From SHVZ01 sp041906305 (GTDB lineage: Bacteria > Pseudomonadota > Alphaproteobacteria > SHVZ01), in contig JAYRJL010000010.1 in assembly GCA_041906305.1 (NCBI GenBank), forward strand, positions 142,898 through 206,897: DNA of 64,000 nucleotides, read 5' to 3'. Shown one piece after another: positions 18,197 through 26,658 of the stretch. Under the pieces are notes generated by a model. It was not told the DNA's origin. It worked only from the letters and a program-made list of their open reading frames with translations, and did no database searches. A program made the translations under genes and the position numbers. Each line of letters opens with the position of its first letter. Position 1 is the stretch's first letter.

Positions 18197-19699
18197 TCAG
18201 GCCGGCCTCGCCTGACGCATTCTCGCAATCACCAGGTTGATCACAGGCAGGAACAGGAGGATCACGCCCAGCCCGAAGATCGTGCCGACCAGGCCGTTCG
18301 ACCAGAAGATCGACAGGCTGCCCTGCGAGATCAGCATCGCCTGCCTGAACGAACTTTCAGCCATGTCGCCCAGCACCAGCGCAAGGACCAGGGGCGGAAG
18401 CGGATACTTGAGCTTGTTGAAGACGTAGCCGACGACCCCGAAGAGAGCCATCATCCACACGTCGAACATGGCGTTGTTGATCGTGTAGGCGCCGACCGCG
18501 CAGATCACCACGATCGCCGGGGCGATGATGCTGAACGGCACGCGGAGGATCGCCGCGAACAGCGGCACGCAGGTCAGCACGATCACCAGGCCGACGACGT
18601 TGCCGAGATACATGCTGGCGATCAGGCCCCAGACGAAGTCCTTCTGCTCGACGAACAGCAGCGGCCCCGGCTGCAGGCCCCAGATCAGCAGTCCGCCCAG
18701 CAGCACCGCCGCGGTCGGCGACCCCGGAATGCCCAGCGTGATCATCGGCAGCAGCGCGCTGGTGCCGGCGGCATGCGCCGCGGTCTCCGGCGCCACCACG
18801 CCTTCGAGCTGGCCGGTTCCGAACTTGTTGCCGTTCTTGGAGAAGCGCTTGGCGAGCGCATAGCTCATGAAGGAAGCCGGCGTGGCGCCGCCCGGCGTGA
18901 TGCCCATCCAGCAGCCGATCAGGCAGCTCCGGATCGAGGTCGCCCAGTACGCCGGCAGCTTCTTCCAGGTCTCGATCACGGCATTCAGCCGGAGCTTCGC
19001 GTGGGTGCCGGAGAATTTGAGGCCGTCCTCCATCGACGCCAGGATCTCGCCGATGCCGAAAAGGCCGATCACCGCCGTCAGGAACTTGAACCCGGTCAGG
19101 AGGTCGGTCGACCCGAATGTCATGCGGAGCTGGCCGGTCACCGTATCGAGCCCGACGGAGGCGAGCGCGAATCCGAGACTCATCGATGCCAGCGTCTTGA
19201 AGGCCGATCCCTTGCCCATGCCGACGAAGCTGGCGAAGGTCAGGAACTGGACCGCGAAGAACTCCGCAGGCCCGAATTTCAAGGCGAACTTGGCGACCAG
19301 CGGCGCCAGGAAGGTGATCATCACCACCGCGACCAGCGCGCCCACGAAGGACGAGGTGAAGGCGCCGGTCAGCGCCTCGTCGGCCCTGCCCTGCTTCGCC
19401 ATCGGATGGCCGTCGAAGGTCGTCGCGACCGACCAGGGCTCGCCCGGGATGTTGAACAGGATCGAGGTGATGGCGCCGCCGAACAGCGCGCCCCAGTAGA
19501 TGCAGGACAACATGATGATCGCCGAGGTCGGCGACATCGAGAAGGTGAGCGGCAGAAGGATCGCGACGCCGTTGGCACCGCCGAGGCCCGGCAGCACGCC
19601 GATGATCACTCCCAGCAAGATGCCGATCAGCATCAGCAGGAGATTGAACGGACTAAGGACGACCGCGAAGCCGCCCATAAGCGAGGCTAGTTCTTCCAA
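18197..19699 (-). CDS. tctA: Tripartite tricarboxylate transporter, large membrane subunit TctA
   Basis: A 500-residue membrane protein with about 11-12 spans and the TctA repeats. The first motif reads GVLPGLGGANGVAILLPLTF, and its repeat is ITPGGATPASFMSYALAKR followed by MITLGIPGSPTAAVLLGGL. TctA is the main permease of the tripartite carboxylate system. It is the first gene of the unit, diverging from the GntR regulator gene at 19897. A GntR-type operator sits in the 197-nt gap, so import is probably controlled by the same regulator as the oxalate enzymes. Confidence 0.92.
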   Translation of the reverse strand: MEELASLMGGFAVVLSPFNLLLMLIGILLGVIIGVLPGLGGANGVAILLPLTFSMSPTSAIIMLSCIYWGALFGGAITSILFNIPGEPWSVATTFDGHPMAKQGRADEALTGAFTSSFVGALVAVVMITFLAPLVAKFALKFGPAEFFAVQFLTFASFVGMGKGSAFKTLASMSLGFALASVGLDTVTGQLRMTFGSTDLLTGFKFLTAVIGLFGIGEILASMEDGLKFSGTHAKLRLNAVIETWKKLPAYWATSIRSCLIGCWMGITPGGATPASFMSYALAKRFSKNGNKFGTGQLEGVVAPETAAHAAGTSALLPMITLGIPGSPTAAVLLGGLLIWGLQPGPLLFVEQKDFVWGLIASMYLGNVVGLVIVLTCVPLFAAILRVPFSIIAPAIVVICAVGAYTINNAMFDVWMMALFGVVGYVFNKLKYPLPPLVLALVLGDMAESSFRQAMLISQGSLSIFWSNGLVGTIFGLGVILLFLPVINLVIARMRQARPA

Positions 19700-19779
19700 C
19701 GCTCTCCCCCCAACATTTCCTTCAGGTCCCGCGCCTGCGCTACGGCCGAAACCTCAGCGAACCTTGTCCGGTCGCGTGT

Positions 19780-19795
19780 ATTTGGTATACAAAAT
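19780..19795. promoter_or_regulatory. Probable GntR/FadR-type operator
   Basis: ATTTGGTATACAAAAT is a 16-nt palindrome with a single mismatched pair, centred on GTATAC. It resembles the TTGTATACAA-like sites bound by FadR-subfamily GntR regulators. It lies in the tctA-gntR divergent gap, 81 nt upstream of tctA and about 100 nt upstream of the gntR start, in an otherwise GC-rich region. Sequence observation is firm; binding is inferred. Confidence 0.6.
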
Positions 19796-19896
19796 GCCGG
19801 AAGGGGTGCTTTTGTAAAGCCGAAACGAACGGCACGCGTCGCGGATCTCGAAAAGACGGCGCGGAAAGAACTCCCGGGGGGATTAGAGGCGCAGTC

Positions 19897-20592
19897 ATGA
19901 CGGCGTTGAAGCTCGAGGTGCAGCCCATCGAGGCCGAGCCGAGTTTCCGGGACCGCGCTTACGCGGCCTTGAAGCAGGCCATCACCACGATGGACATCTA
20001 CGCCACGCGCGAGCCGATCCGCCTCGACGAACGCCGCCTCTCCCAGGACCTCGGCATCAGCCGCACGCCGATTCGGGAAGCCTTCAACCGGCTCGAGCAG
20101 GAAGGCTTCATCCGCTCGGTGCCGCGCAGGGGCATGTTCATCGTCCGCAAGACCAAGCAGGAGATCATCGAGATCATCGGGGTCTGGGCGGCGCTGGAAT
20201 CGATGGCGGCGCGCCTGATCACGCTGCATGCGACCGACGAGGAGATCGGCAGCCTCAGGCGCCTCTTCGTCGATTTCGAAGGTTCGCAGCACGATCCGAA
20301 GGCGCATATCGACGAGTATTCGGAAGCGAACATCCGCTTCCATCAGGCGATCGTGAACATGAGCCGCAACCGCCTCCTGATGGAGACGATGGAGAATCTG
20401 TTCATCCACATGCGCTCGATCCGGCGCGTGACGATCTCCGAGAGCGATCGCGCCACGCGATCGATCAAGGATCACATGAACATCATCGAGGCACTCGAGC
20501 AGCGCGACACAGAACGCGCCGAGCGCCTGGTCCGCAAGCACAGCCTCGATCTCGCGACCCATGTCGAGAAGAACGTCACCTATCTGGACTGA
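19897..20592 (+). CDS. GntR-family transcriptional regulator (FadR/FCD subfamily)
   Basis: A 231-residue regulator with an N-terminal winged helix-turn-helix (ERRLSQDLGISRTPIREAFNRLEQEGFIRSVPRRGMFIV, about residues 45-85) and an all-helical C-terminal FCD ligand domain. The FCD domain has the metal/carboxylate-binding His and Asp/Asn pattern (SEANIRFHQAIVNMSRN). Such proteins usually sense an organic acid. It diverges from the tct genes and is followed after 42 nt by oxalyl-CoA decarboxylase, so it probably senses oxalate or a CoA/C1 intermediate and controls both sides. Confidence 0.9.
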   Translation: MTALKLEVQPIEAEPSFRDRAYAALKQAITTMDIYATREPIRLDERRLSQDLGISRTPIREAFNRLEQEGFIRSVPRRGMFIVRKTKQEIIEIIGVWAALESMAARLITLHATDEEIGSLRRLFVDFEGSQHDPKAHIDEYSEANIRFHQAIVNMSRNRLLMETMENLFIHMRSIRRVTISESDRATRSIKDHMNIIEALEQRDTERAERLVRKHSLDLATHVEKNVTYLD

Positions 20593-20634
20593 AGGCGCCG
20601 CGCGCAAAGCACGGCCGATTTGAGGGGAGAAATC

Positions 20635-22368
20635 ATGACCGCCGCGACCAAAGAGAAGCCCGCCGCCGGCGATGAGGGCCAGGAGCTGACCGACGGCTTC
20701 CACCTCATCATCGATGCGCTGAAGCTGAACGGCCTCACCACGATCTACGGCGTGCCCGGCATCCCGATCACCGATTTTGGCCGCATGGCGCAGGCGGAGG
20801 GTATCCGCGTGCTCTCATTCCGCCACGAGCAGAACGCCGGCTATGCCGCCGCGATCGCGGGCTACCTCACCAAGAAGCCCGGCATCTGCCTCACCGTCTC
20901 GGCGCCGGGCTTCCTCAACGGCCTGACCGCGCTGGCGCACGCGACCACCAACTGCTTCCCGATGATCCTGATCTCGGGCTCGTCCGAGCGCGAGATCGTC
21001 GACCTGCAGCAGGGCGACTACGAGGAGATGGACCAGCTCGCCATCGCCAAGACGATGTGCAAGGCGGCCTATCGCGTGCTGCATGCTGCCGACATCGGCA
21101 TCGGCATCGCGCGCGCCATCCGCGCCGCGGTCTCGGGTCGTCCGGGCGGCGTCTACCTCGACCTGCCGGCGAAGCTGTTCGGCCAGGTGATGAACGCCGA
21201 GGCGGGCCGCAAGTCGCTGGTGAAGGTGATCGACCCGGCGCCGGCGCAGATCCCCGCCGCCGACGCGGTCAAGCGCGCGCTCGACGTGCTCAAGAGCGCG
21301 AAGAAGCCCCTGATCATCCTCGGCAAGGGCGCCGCCTACGCGCAGGCCGACGAGGCCATCAAGACTTTCGTCGAGAAGTCCGGCGTGCCGTTCCTGCCGA
21401 TGAGCATGGCCAAGGGCCTGCTGCCCGACCTGCACCCGCAATGCGCCGGCGCCGCGCGCTCGACCGTGCTCAAGGACTCCGACGTCGTCGTGATGATCGG
21501 CGCCCGCCTCAACTGGTTGCTCTCGCACGGCAAGGGCAAGATCTGGGGCGACGCGCCGAAGAAGTTCATCCAGATCGACATCGAGCCGAAGGAGATGGAT
21601 TCCAACGTCGAGATCGCCGCCCCCGTGGTCGGCGACATCGGCTCGTGCATGACCGCGCTGATCGAGGCGATGGGCAAGGACTGGCAGAAGGCGCCGGGCG
21701 ACTGGGCCGGCGCGGTCAGCGCGAAGCGCGAAGAGAACGTCGCCAAGATGGCGCCGCGCCTCATGAACAACAACGTGCCGATGGACTATCACGGCGCGCT
21801 CGGCGTACTGCGCACGATCATCAAGGAGCGGCCGGAGACGATCCTGGTCAACGAAGGCGCCAACACGCTCGACCTCGCCCGCGGCGTCATCGACATCTAC
21901 AAGCCGCGCAAGCGCCTCGACGTCGGCACCTGGGGCGTCATGGGCATCGGCATGGGCCAGGCGATCGCCGCCGCGGTCGAGACCGGCCACAAGGTGCTCG
22001 CGGTCGAGGGCGACAGCGCCTTCGGCTTCTCGGGCATGGAGGTCGAAACGATCTGCCGCTACGGCCTTCCGGTCTGCGTGGTGATCTTCAACAACAACGG
22101 CATCTACCGCGGCACCGACGTCAACAAGGCGGGCACCGATCCGGCGACCACCGTCTTCGTGCCGGGCGCGCGCTACGACAAGATGATGGAGGCCTTCGGC
22201 GGTGTCGGCGTCAACGCCACCTCGCCGGACGAGCTCAAGCGCGCGGTCAACGCGGCGCTCGACTCCGGCAAGCCGACCCTGATCAACGCGGTGATCGATC
22301 CGGCCGCGGGCAGCGAGAGCGGCCGCATCGGCAATCTGAATCCGCAGAGCGCGCTGAAGAAGAAGTAG
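20635..22368 (+). CDS. oxc: Oxalyl-CoA decarboxylase
   Basis: This 577-residue ThDP enzyme converts oxalyl-CoA to formyl-CoA and CO2. The ThDP-activating Glu is E65 in RHEQNAGYAAAIAGYLTKK. The central domain is of the ADP-activated type, and the ThDP/Mg motif EGDSAFGFSGMEVET...NNNGIYRG lies at about residues 457-490. The oxalyl-CoA decarboxylase identity is supported by overall length and by frc directly downstream. The ATG at 20635 has GAGGGGAG just upstream; an in-frame alternative five codons earlier lacks this. It is cytoplasmic and the first enzyme gene after the GntR regulator. Confidence 0.95.
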   Translation: MTAATKEKPAAGDEGQELTDGFHLIIDALKLNGLTTIYGVPGIPITDFGRMAQAEGIRVLSFRHEQNAGYAAAIAGYLTKKPGICLTVSAPGFLNGLTALAHATTNCFPMILISGSSEREIVDLQQGDYEEMDQLAIAKTMCKAAYRVLHAADIGIGIARAIRAAVSGRPGGVYLDLPAKLFGQVMNAEAGRKSLVKVIDPAPAQIPAADAVKRALDVLKSAKKPLIILGKGAAYAQADEAIKTFVEKSGVPFLPMSMAKGLLPDLHPQCAGAARSTVLKDSDVVVMIGARLNWLLSHGKGKIWGDAPKKFIQIDIEPKEMDSNVEIAAPVVGDIGSCMTALIEAMGKDWQKAPGDWAGAVSAKREENVAKMAPRLMNNNVPMDYHGALGVLRTIIKERPETILVNEGANTLDLARGVIDIYKPRKRLDVGTWGVMGIGMGQAIAAAVETGHKVLAVEGDSAFGFSGMEVETICRYGLPVCVVIFNNNGIYRGTDVNKAGTDPATTVFVPGARYDKMMEAFGGVGVNATSPDELKRAVNAALDSGKPTLINAVIDPAAGSESGRIGNLNPQSALKKK

Positions 22369-22405
22369 TCCATTCCAGATAGATCGAGTTCGGAGGGAGC
22401 GAGAG

Positions 22406-23914
22406 ATGGCGAAGGCAAAGAAGTCCGCGAAGAAGCCGGTGAAGAAGGCAGCAGCCAAGAAGGCGGCGAGGAAGGTCGCGAAGAAGGCAGCCAAGGCTGC
22501 CCCGAAAAAGGCGGCGAAGAAGCCCGTGAAGGCCGTGAAGAAAGCGGCGCCGAAGAAGGTTGCCCCCAAGGCAAAGGCGAAAGCCGCGAACGGCCTGCCG
22601 AAGATGTCGACCAAGCCCTTCGGCCAGGACGGCAAGGCCCTGCAGGGCGTGCGCATCCTCGACTTCACCCATGTGCAGTCGGGTCCGACCTGCACGCAGC
22701 TTCTCGCCTGGTTCGGCGCCGACGTGATCAAGGTCGAGCGTCCGGGCGTCGGCGACATCACCCGCGGCCAGCTGCAGGACGTGAAGGGCGCCGACAGCCT
22801 CTATTTCACGATGCTGAACCACAACAAGCGCTCGATCACGATCGACTCCAAGCACCCGCAGGGCAAGCGCGTGCTGGACGAGCTGGTCAAGAACTGCGAC
22901 GTGCTGGTCGAGAACTTCGCGCCGGGCGCGCTCGATCGCATGGGCCTGACCTGGGAATACATCCACAAGCTCAACCCGCGCATGATCGTCGCCTCGGTGA
23001 AGGGCTTCGGCCCCGGCCCGTACGAGGACTGCAAGGTCTACGAGAACGTCGCCCAGTGCACCGGCGGATCGGCCTCGACCACCGGATTCCTCGACGGCCC
23101 GCCGCTGGTGACCGGCGCGCAGATCGGTGACTCCGGCACCGGCCTGCATCTCGCGCTCGGCATCGTCTCGGCGCTCTATCAGCGCAACCGCACCGGCCGC
23201 GGCCAGAAGGTGCTCTGCGCCATGCAGGACGGCGTGCTGAACCTCTGCCGCGTGAAGCTGCGCGACCAGCAGCGGCTCGCCCACGGCCCGCTCAAGGAAT
23301 ACAGCCAGTACGGCCAGAACATCCCGTTCGGCGAGGCGACGCCGCGCGCCGGCAACGACTCCGGCGGCGGCCAGCCCGGCTGGATCATCAAGTGCAAGGG
23401 CTGGGAGACCGATCCCAACGCCTACATCTACTTCATCACCCAGGCGCCGGTATGGGGCGCCATCTGCGACGTGATCGGCGAGCCGGAGTGGAAGACCCAC
23501 CCGGACTACGCGACGCCGCCCGCACGCCTGCCGCGCCTCAAGTCGATCTTCGAGCGCATCGAGCAGTGGACCATGACCAAGACCAAGTTCGAGGCCATGG
23601 ACATCCTCAACAAGTACGACATCCCCTGCGGCCCGATCCTGTCCTTGAAGGAGATCGCCGAGGACCAGTCGCTGCGCAAGACCGGCACCGTGGTCGAGGT
23701 CGATCACCCGACCCGCGGCAAGTACCTGACCGTCGGCAATCCGATCAAGCTGTCGGATTCGATCTCGGAAGTGACGCGTTCGCCGCTTCTGGGCGAGCAC
23801 ACCGATGAGATCCTGAAGAGCGTTCTCAAGTTCAAGGACAAAGAGATCGCCGAGATCAAGAGCTCGGGCGCACTGACGCCGCCGCCGAAGAAGGAAGACG
23901 CGAAGGCTGCCTGA
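22406..23914 (+). CDS. frc: Formyl-CoA:oxalate CoA-transferase with histone-like N-terminal tail
   Basis: The class III CoA-transferase body (from about residue 70) closely follows Frc: GVRILDFTHVQSGPTCTQ, the catalytic Asp D242 in GAQIGDSGTGLHL (Asp169 in the Oxalobacter enzyme), the glycine loop GGGQPGW and a LGEHTDE C-terminal region. It transfers CoA from formyl-CoA to oxalate. Uniquely, the first ~60 residues consist of about 25 Lys and 22 Ala with scattered Pro, like histone H1, AlgP or PhaF tails. The start has a strong GGAGGGAG leader, whereas the internal Met67 (22604) has none, so the tail is probably translated. Total length is 502 versus about 428 residues normally. Confidence 0.93.
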   Translation: MAKAKKSAKKPVKKAAAKKAARKVAKKAAKAAPKKAAKKPVKAVKKAAPKKVAPKAKAKAANGLPKMSTKPFGQDGKALQGVRILDFTHVQSGPTCTQLLAWFGADVIKVERPGVGDITRGQLQDVKGADSLYFTMLNHNKRSITIDSKHPQGKRVLDELVKNCDVLVENFAPGALDRMGLTWEYIHKLNPRMIVASVKGFGPGPYEDCKVYENVAQCTGGSASTTGFLDGPPLVTGAQIGDSGTGLHLALGIVSALYQRNRTGRGQKVLCAMQDGVLNLCRVKLRDQQRLAHGPLKEYSQYGQNIPFGEATPRAGNDSGGGQPGWIIKCKGWETDPNAYIYFITQAPVWGAICDVIGEPEWKTHPDYATPPARLPRLKSIFERIEQWTMTKTKFEAMDILNKYDIPCGPILSLKEIAEDQSLRKTGTVVEVDHPTRGKYLTVGNPIKLSDSISEVTRSPLLGEHTDEILKSVLKFKDKEIAEIKSSGALTPPPKKEDAKAA

Positions 23915-23934
23915 AGCCCCGGGGGAAACCGAAC

Positions 23935-24867
23935 ATGCGTATCGTAGTCCATGGACAGCAGGCCTTCGGCAAGGCCGTCCTCGAAGCGCTGCTGAAGCGC
24001 GGAGAGAACATCGTCGGCGTCTACGTGGCGCCGGAAAAGGAAGGGCAGAAGGCGGATCCTCTGAAGGAGGCCGCCCTCGCCGCCAAGCTGCCGGTGTTCC
24101 AGCCCAAGTCCTATCGCCAGCCGGGCCCGGTTTGGGACGAGTTCAAGGCGCTGAAGCCCGACCTCCAGGTCATGGCTTTCGTCACCTTGTTCGTGCCGTC
24201 GGGCTTCCTCAACATCCCGACCCACGGCTCGATCCAGTACCATCCGTCCCTGCTGCCGCTGCATCGGGGGCCGTCCTCGATCAACTGGCCGATCATCCAG
24301 GGACGCCAGGAGACCGGGCTCTCGATTTTCTGGCCGGATGACGGGCTCGATACCGGCCCGATCCTGATCCAGAAGAAGACGCCGATCTCCGACGACGACT
24401 CGCTCGGCTCGGTCTACTTCGATCGCCTGTTCCCGATGGGCGTCGAGGCGATGCTCGAGGGCGTCGACCTGGTGAAGTCAGGCAAGGCGCCTCGCGTCGA
24501 GCAGGATCATTCCAAGGCGACCTACGAAGGCTGGTGCACGCCCGAGAACGGCCGCATCGACTGGGGCCGGCAGGGCTATCACATCCACAACCTGGTGCGC
24601 GGCTGCAACCCGGCGCCGGGCGCGTGGACCACTCTCGCCGGCAAGAAGATCCAGATCTTCGAGACCAGGAAGATCCCGGCGATCGATCCCAAAGGCATCG
24701 GCGGCAAGATGGGCCAGGTGATGGAAGTCGACGACAAGGGCTTCACGGTCTGCTGCGCCGACGGCCGCATCCACGTCCTCCGCGTCCGCGGCGACGCGGG
24801 CAAGGTGACCGGTGCCGAGTTCGCAGCATCCGGCGCCATCAAGGTCGGAGACATCCTGGGGGGCTGA
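23935..24867 (+). CDS. Formyltransferase-family protein resembling the 10-formyl-THF hydrolase domain of ALDH1L1
   Basis: A 310-residue protein with an N-terminal formyltransferase fold (about 1-200) and a C-terminal Fmt-C-like domain. The sequence follows the ALDH1L1 N-terminal hydrolase closely: IVVHGQQAFGK at the start, then YHPSLLPLHRG with catalytic His103, and DDGLDTGPIL with Asp139. Where Met-tRNA formyltransferases have Asn two residues before His, this protein has Gln101. Likely reactions are formyl transfer to or from tetrahydrofolate, or hydrolysis of 10-formyl-THF. It follows frc by 20 nt and ends inside a terminator. It is not the housekeeping fmt, which normally neighbours def. 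Confidence 0.8.
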   Translation: MRIVVHGQQAFGKAVLEALLKRGENIVGVYVAPEKEGQKADPLKEAALAAKLPVFQPKSYRQPGPVWDEFKALKPDLQVMAFVTLFVPSGFLNIPTHGSIQYHPSLLPLHRGPSSINWPIIQGRQETGLSIFWPDDGLDTGPILIQKKTPISDDDSLGSVYFDRLFPMGVEAMLEGVDLVKSGKAPRVEQDHSKATYEGWCTPENGRIDWGRQGYHIHNLVRGCNPAPGAWTTLAGKKIQIFETRKIPAIDPKGIGGKMGQVMEVDDKGFTVCCADGRIHVLRVRGDAGKVTGAEFAASGAIKVGDILGG

Positions 24868-24887
24868 GGCCCCCCAGTTTCTTTTTT
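24856..24887 (+). terminator. Rho-independent terminator overlapping a stop codon
   Basis: A perfect 9-bp stem (CTGGGGGGC / GCCCCCCAG) with a TGAG loop is followed by TTTCTTTTTT. The TGA stop codon of the formyltransferase gene lies in the loop. This is the clearest intrinsic terminator in the window and should end or attenuate the oxc-frc transcript before the formate-THF ligase gene. Confidence 0.88.
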
Positions 24888-24893
24888 CCTCTA

Positions 24894-24914
24894 CGTCCGG
24901 CGATCCGCCGGACG
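24894..24914. repeat. Perfect 9-bp inverted repeat between terminator and fhs
   Basis: CGTCCGGCG and its exact complement CGCCGGACG flank a 3-nt loop (ATC), 31 nt upstream of the fhs ATG. There is no T-tract, so it is more likely an operator or a leader hairpin than a terminator. No known family site is recognised. Confidence 0.5.
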
Positions 24915-24945
24915 CCACATCCAAGCGAAGTTGGGGGGATGGGAC

Positions 24946-26646
24946 ATGCGTAATCCCGCAGAGCAGCACGCCAAGCCGAAGTCCGACATCGAGATCTCGC
25001 AGGCCGCGACCATGCGCCCCGTCGTCGACGTGGCCCGCGAGAAGCTCGGCATCGACTCGAAGAACCTCGAGCCCTACGGCCACTACAAGGCCAAGGTGTC
25101 GCTCGACTACGTCAACTCGCTGAAGAACAAGAGCGGCAAGCTGATCCTGGTCTCGGCGATCACGCCGACCCCGGCCGGCGAAGGCAAGACCACGACCACG
25201 GTCGGCCTCGGCGACGCGCTCAACCACATCGGCAAGAAGGCGATCATCTGCCTGCGCGAACCGAGCCTCGGTCCCTGCTTCGGCGTCAAGGGCGGCGCCG
25301 CCGGCGGCGGCTATGCCCAGGTCGTGCCGATGGAGGACATCAACCTCCACTTCACCGGCGACTTCCATGCGATCGGCGCCGCCAACAACCTGCTGGCCGC
25401 GCTCGTCGACAACCACATCTACTGGGGCAACGAGCTGGCGTTCGACCAGCGCCGCGTCACCTGGCGGCGCGTGCTCGACATGAACGACCGCGCGCTCCGC
25501 GAGATCACCTCCTCGCTCGGCGGCGTCGCCAACGGCTTTCCCCGCGTCGATGGCTTCGACATCGTCGTCGCCTCCGAGGTCATGGCGATCTTCTGCCTCG
25601 CCACCTCGCTCGACGACCTGCAGAAGCGCCTCGGCAACATCATCGTCGGATACACCCGCGACCGTAAGCCGATCCGCGCGCACCAGCTGAAGGCCGCCGG
25701 CCCGATGACCGCGCTGCTCAAGGACGCGCTGGCGCCGAACCTGGTGCAGACGCTGGAGAACAACCCGGCCTTCATCCATGGCGGCCCCTTCGCCAACATC
25801 GCCCATGGCTGCAACACCGTGCTGGCGACCACCACGGCGCTCAAGCTCGGCGACTACGTGGTGACCGAGGCCGGCTTCGGCGCCGACCTGGGCGCGGAGA
25901 AGTTCTTCGACATCAAGTGCCGGAAGGCAGGCCTCAAGCCCGACTGCGCGGTGCTGGTCGCGACCATCCGCGCGCTCAAGATGCATGGCGGCGTCGCCAA
26001 GGACGACCTCAAGAAGGAGAACCTGGACGCGCTGAAGAAAGGCCTCTCCAACCTCCAGCGCCACGTCACCAACGTGCAGAAGTACGGCGTGCCGGTGGTC
26101 GTCTCGATCAACCGCTTCTCGGCCGACACCCAGGCCGAGATCGACCTGGTCAAGTCGGCCTGCGGCGAGCTCGGCGTCGAGGCCTTCATGGCCGACCACT
26201 GGGCCGGCGGCGGCGCCGGCGCGGCCGAGGTAGCGCATGCGGTGGTCAAGCTCTGCGAGAGCGGCAAGGCCAACTTCAAGGTTCTCTACCCGGACGACAT
26301 GCCGCTCTGGGACAAGATGAAGACCATCGCGCAGCAGATCTACGGCGCTGCCGACATCACCGCCGAGAAGAGCGTCCGCGACCAGATCGCAGGCTTGCAG
26401 AAGGACGGCTTCGGCCACTTCCCGATCTGCGTGGCGAAGACCCAGTACAGCTTCTCGACCGACGCCAACGCCAAGGGGGCGCCGTCGGGGCACACGATCC
26501 CGATCCGCGAGGTCCGGGTCTCGGCCGGAGCGGAGTTCCTGGTCTTCATCTGCGGCGAGATCATGACCATGCCGGGCCTGCCCAAGGTGCCGGCGGCGAA
26601 CTCGATCGAAGTGAACGCCCAGGGCAAGATCGTCGGGCTGTTCTAA
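24946..26646 (+). CDS. fhs: Formate--tetrahydrofolate ligase
   Basis: A 566-residue enzyme that makes 10-formyl-THF from formate, ATP and THF, and is reversible. The P-loop-like TPAGEGKTTTTVGLGD is at about residues 75-90, and REPSLGPCFGVKGGAAGGG follows near residue 105, as in all FTHFS proteins; length is normal. ATG 24946 is preceded by a G-rich leader; an upstream in-frame TTG (24931) is less likely. A strong terminator separates it from the oxc-frc-formyltransferase genes, so it may have its own promoter. It connects formate from oxalate with the THF C1 pool, or could run in reverse to make ATP. Confidence 0.95.
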   Translation: MRNPAEQHAKPKSDIEISQAATMRPVVDVAREKLGIDSKNLEPYGHYKAKVSLDYVNSLKNKSGKLILVSAITPTPAGEGKTTTTVGLGDALNHIGKKAIICLREPSLGPCFGVKGGAAGGGYAQVVPMEDINLHFTGDFHAIGAANNLLAALVDNHIYWGNELAFDQRRVTWRRVLDMNDRALREITSSLGGVANGFPRVDGFDIVVASEVMAIFCLATSLDDLQKRLGNIIVGYTRDRKPIRAHQLKAAGPMTALLKDALAPNLVQTLENNPAFIHGGPFANIAHGCNTVLATTTALKLGDYVVTEAGFGADLGAEKFFDIKCRKAGLKPDCAVLVATIRALKMHGGVAKDDLKKENLDALKKGLSNLQRHVTNVQKYGVPVVVSINRFSADTQAEIDLVKSACGELGVEAFMADHWAGGGAGAAEVAHAVVKLCESGKANFKVLYPDDMPLWDKMKTIAQQIYGAADITAEKSVRDQIAGLQKDGFGHFPICVAKTQYSFSTDANAKGAPSGHTIPIREVRVSAGAEFLVFICGEIMTMPGLPKVPAANSIEVNAQGKIVGLF

Positions 26647-26658
26647 GGTTTGCGCGTC

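Noticed and set aside
22406..22600. DNA tandem repeat or CRISPR-like array at the lysine tract
   Set aside because: The AAG/GCC-rich stretch is codon-level low complexity encoding Lys and Ala, without regular repeat-spacer structure.
23935..24867. Methionyl-tRNA formyltransferase (fmt)
   Set aside because: The sequence follows ALDH1L1's hydrolase domain, has Gln instead of Asn at the active site, and lies beside frc rather than def (35483-36046).
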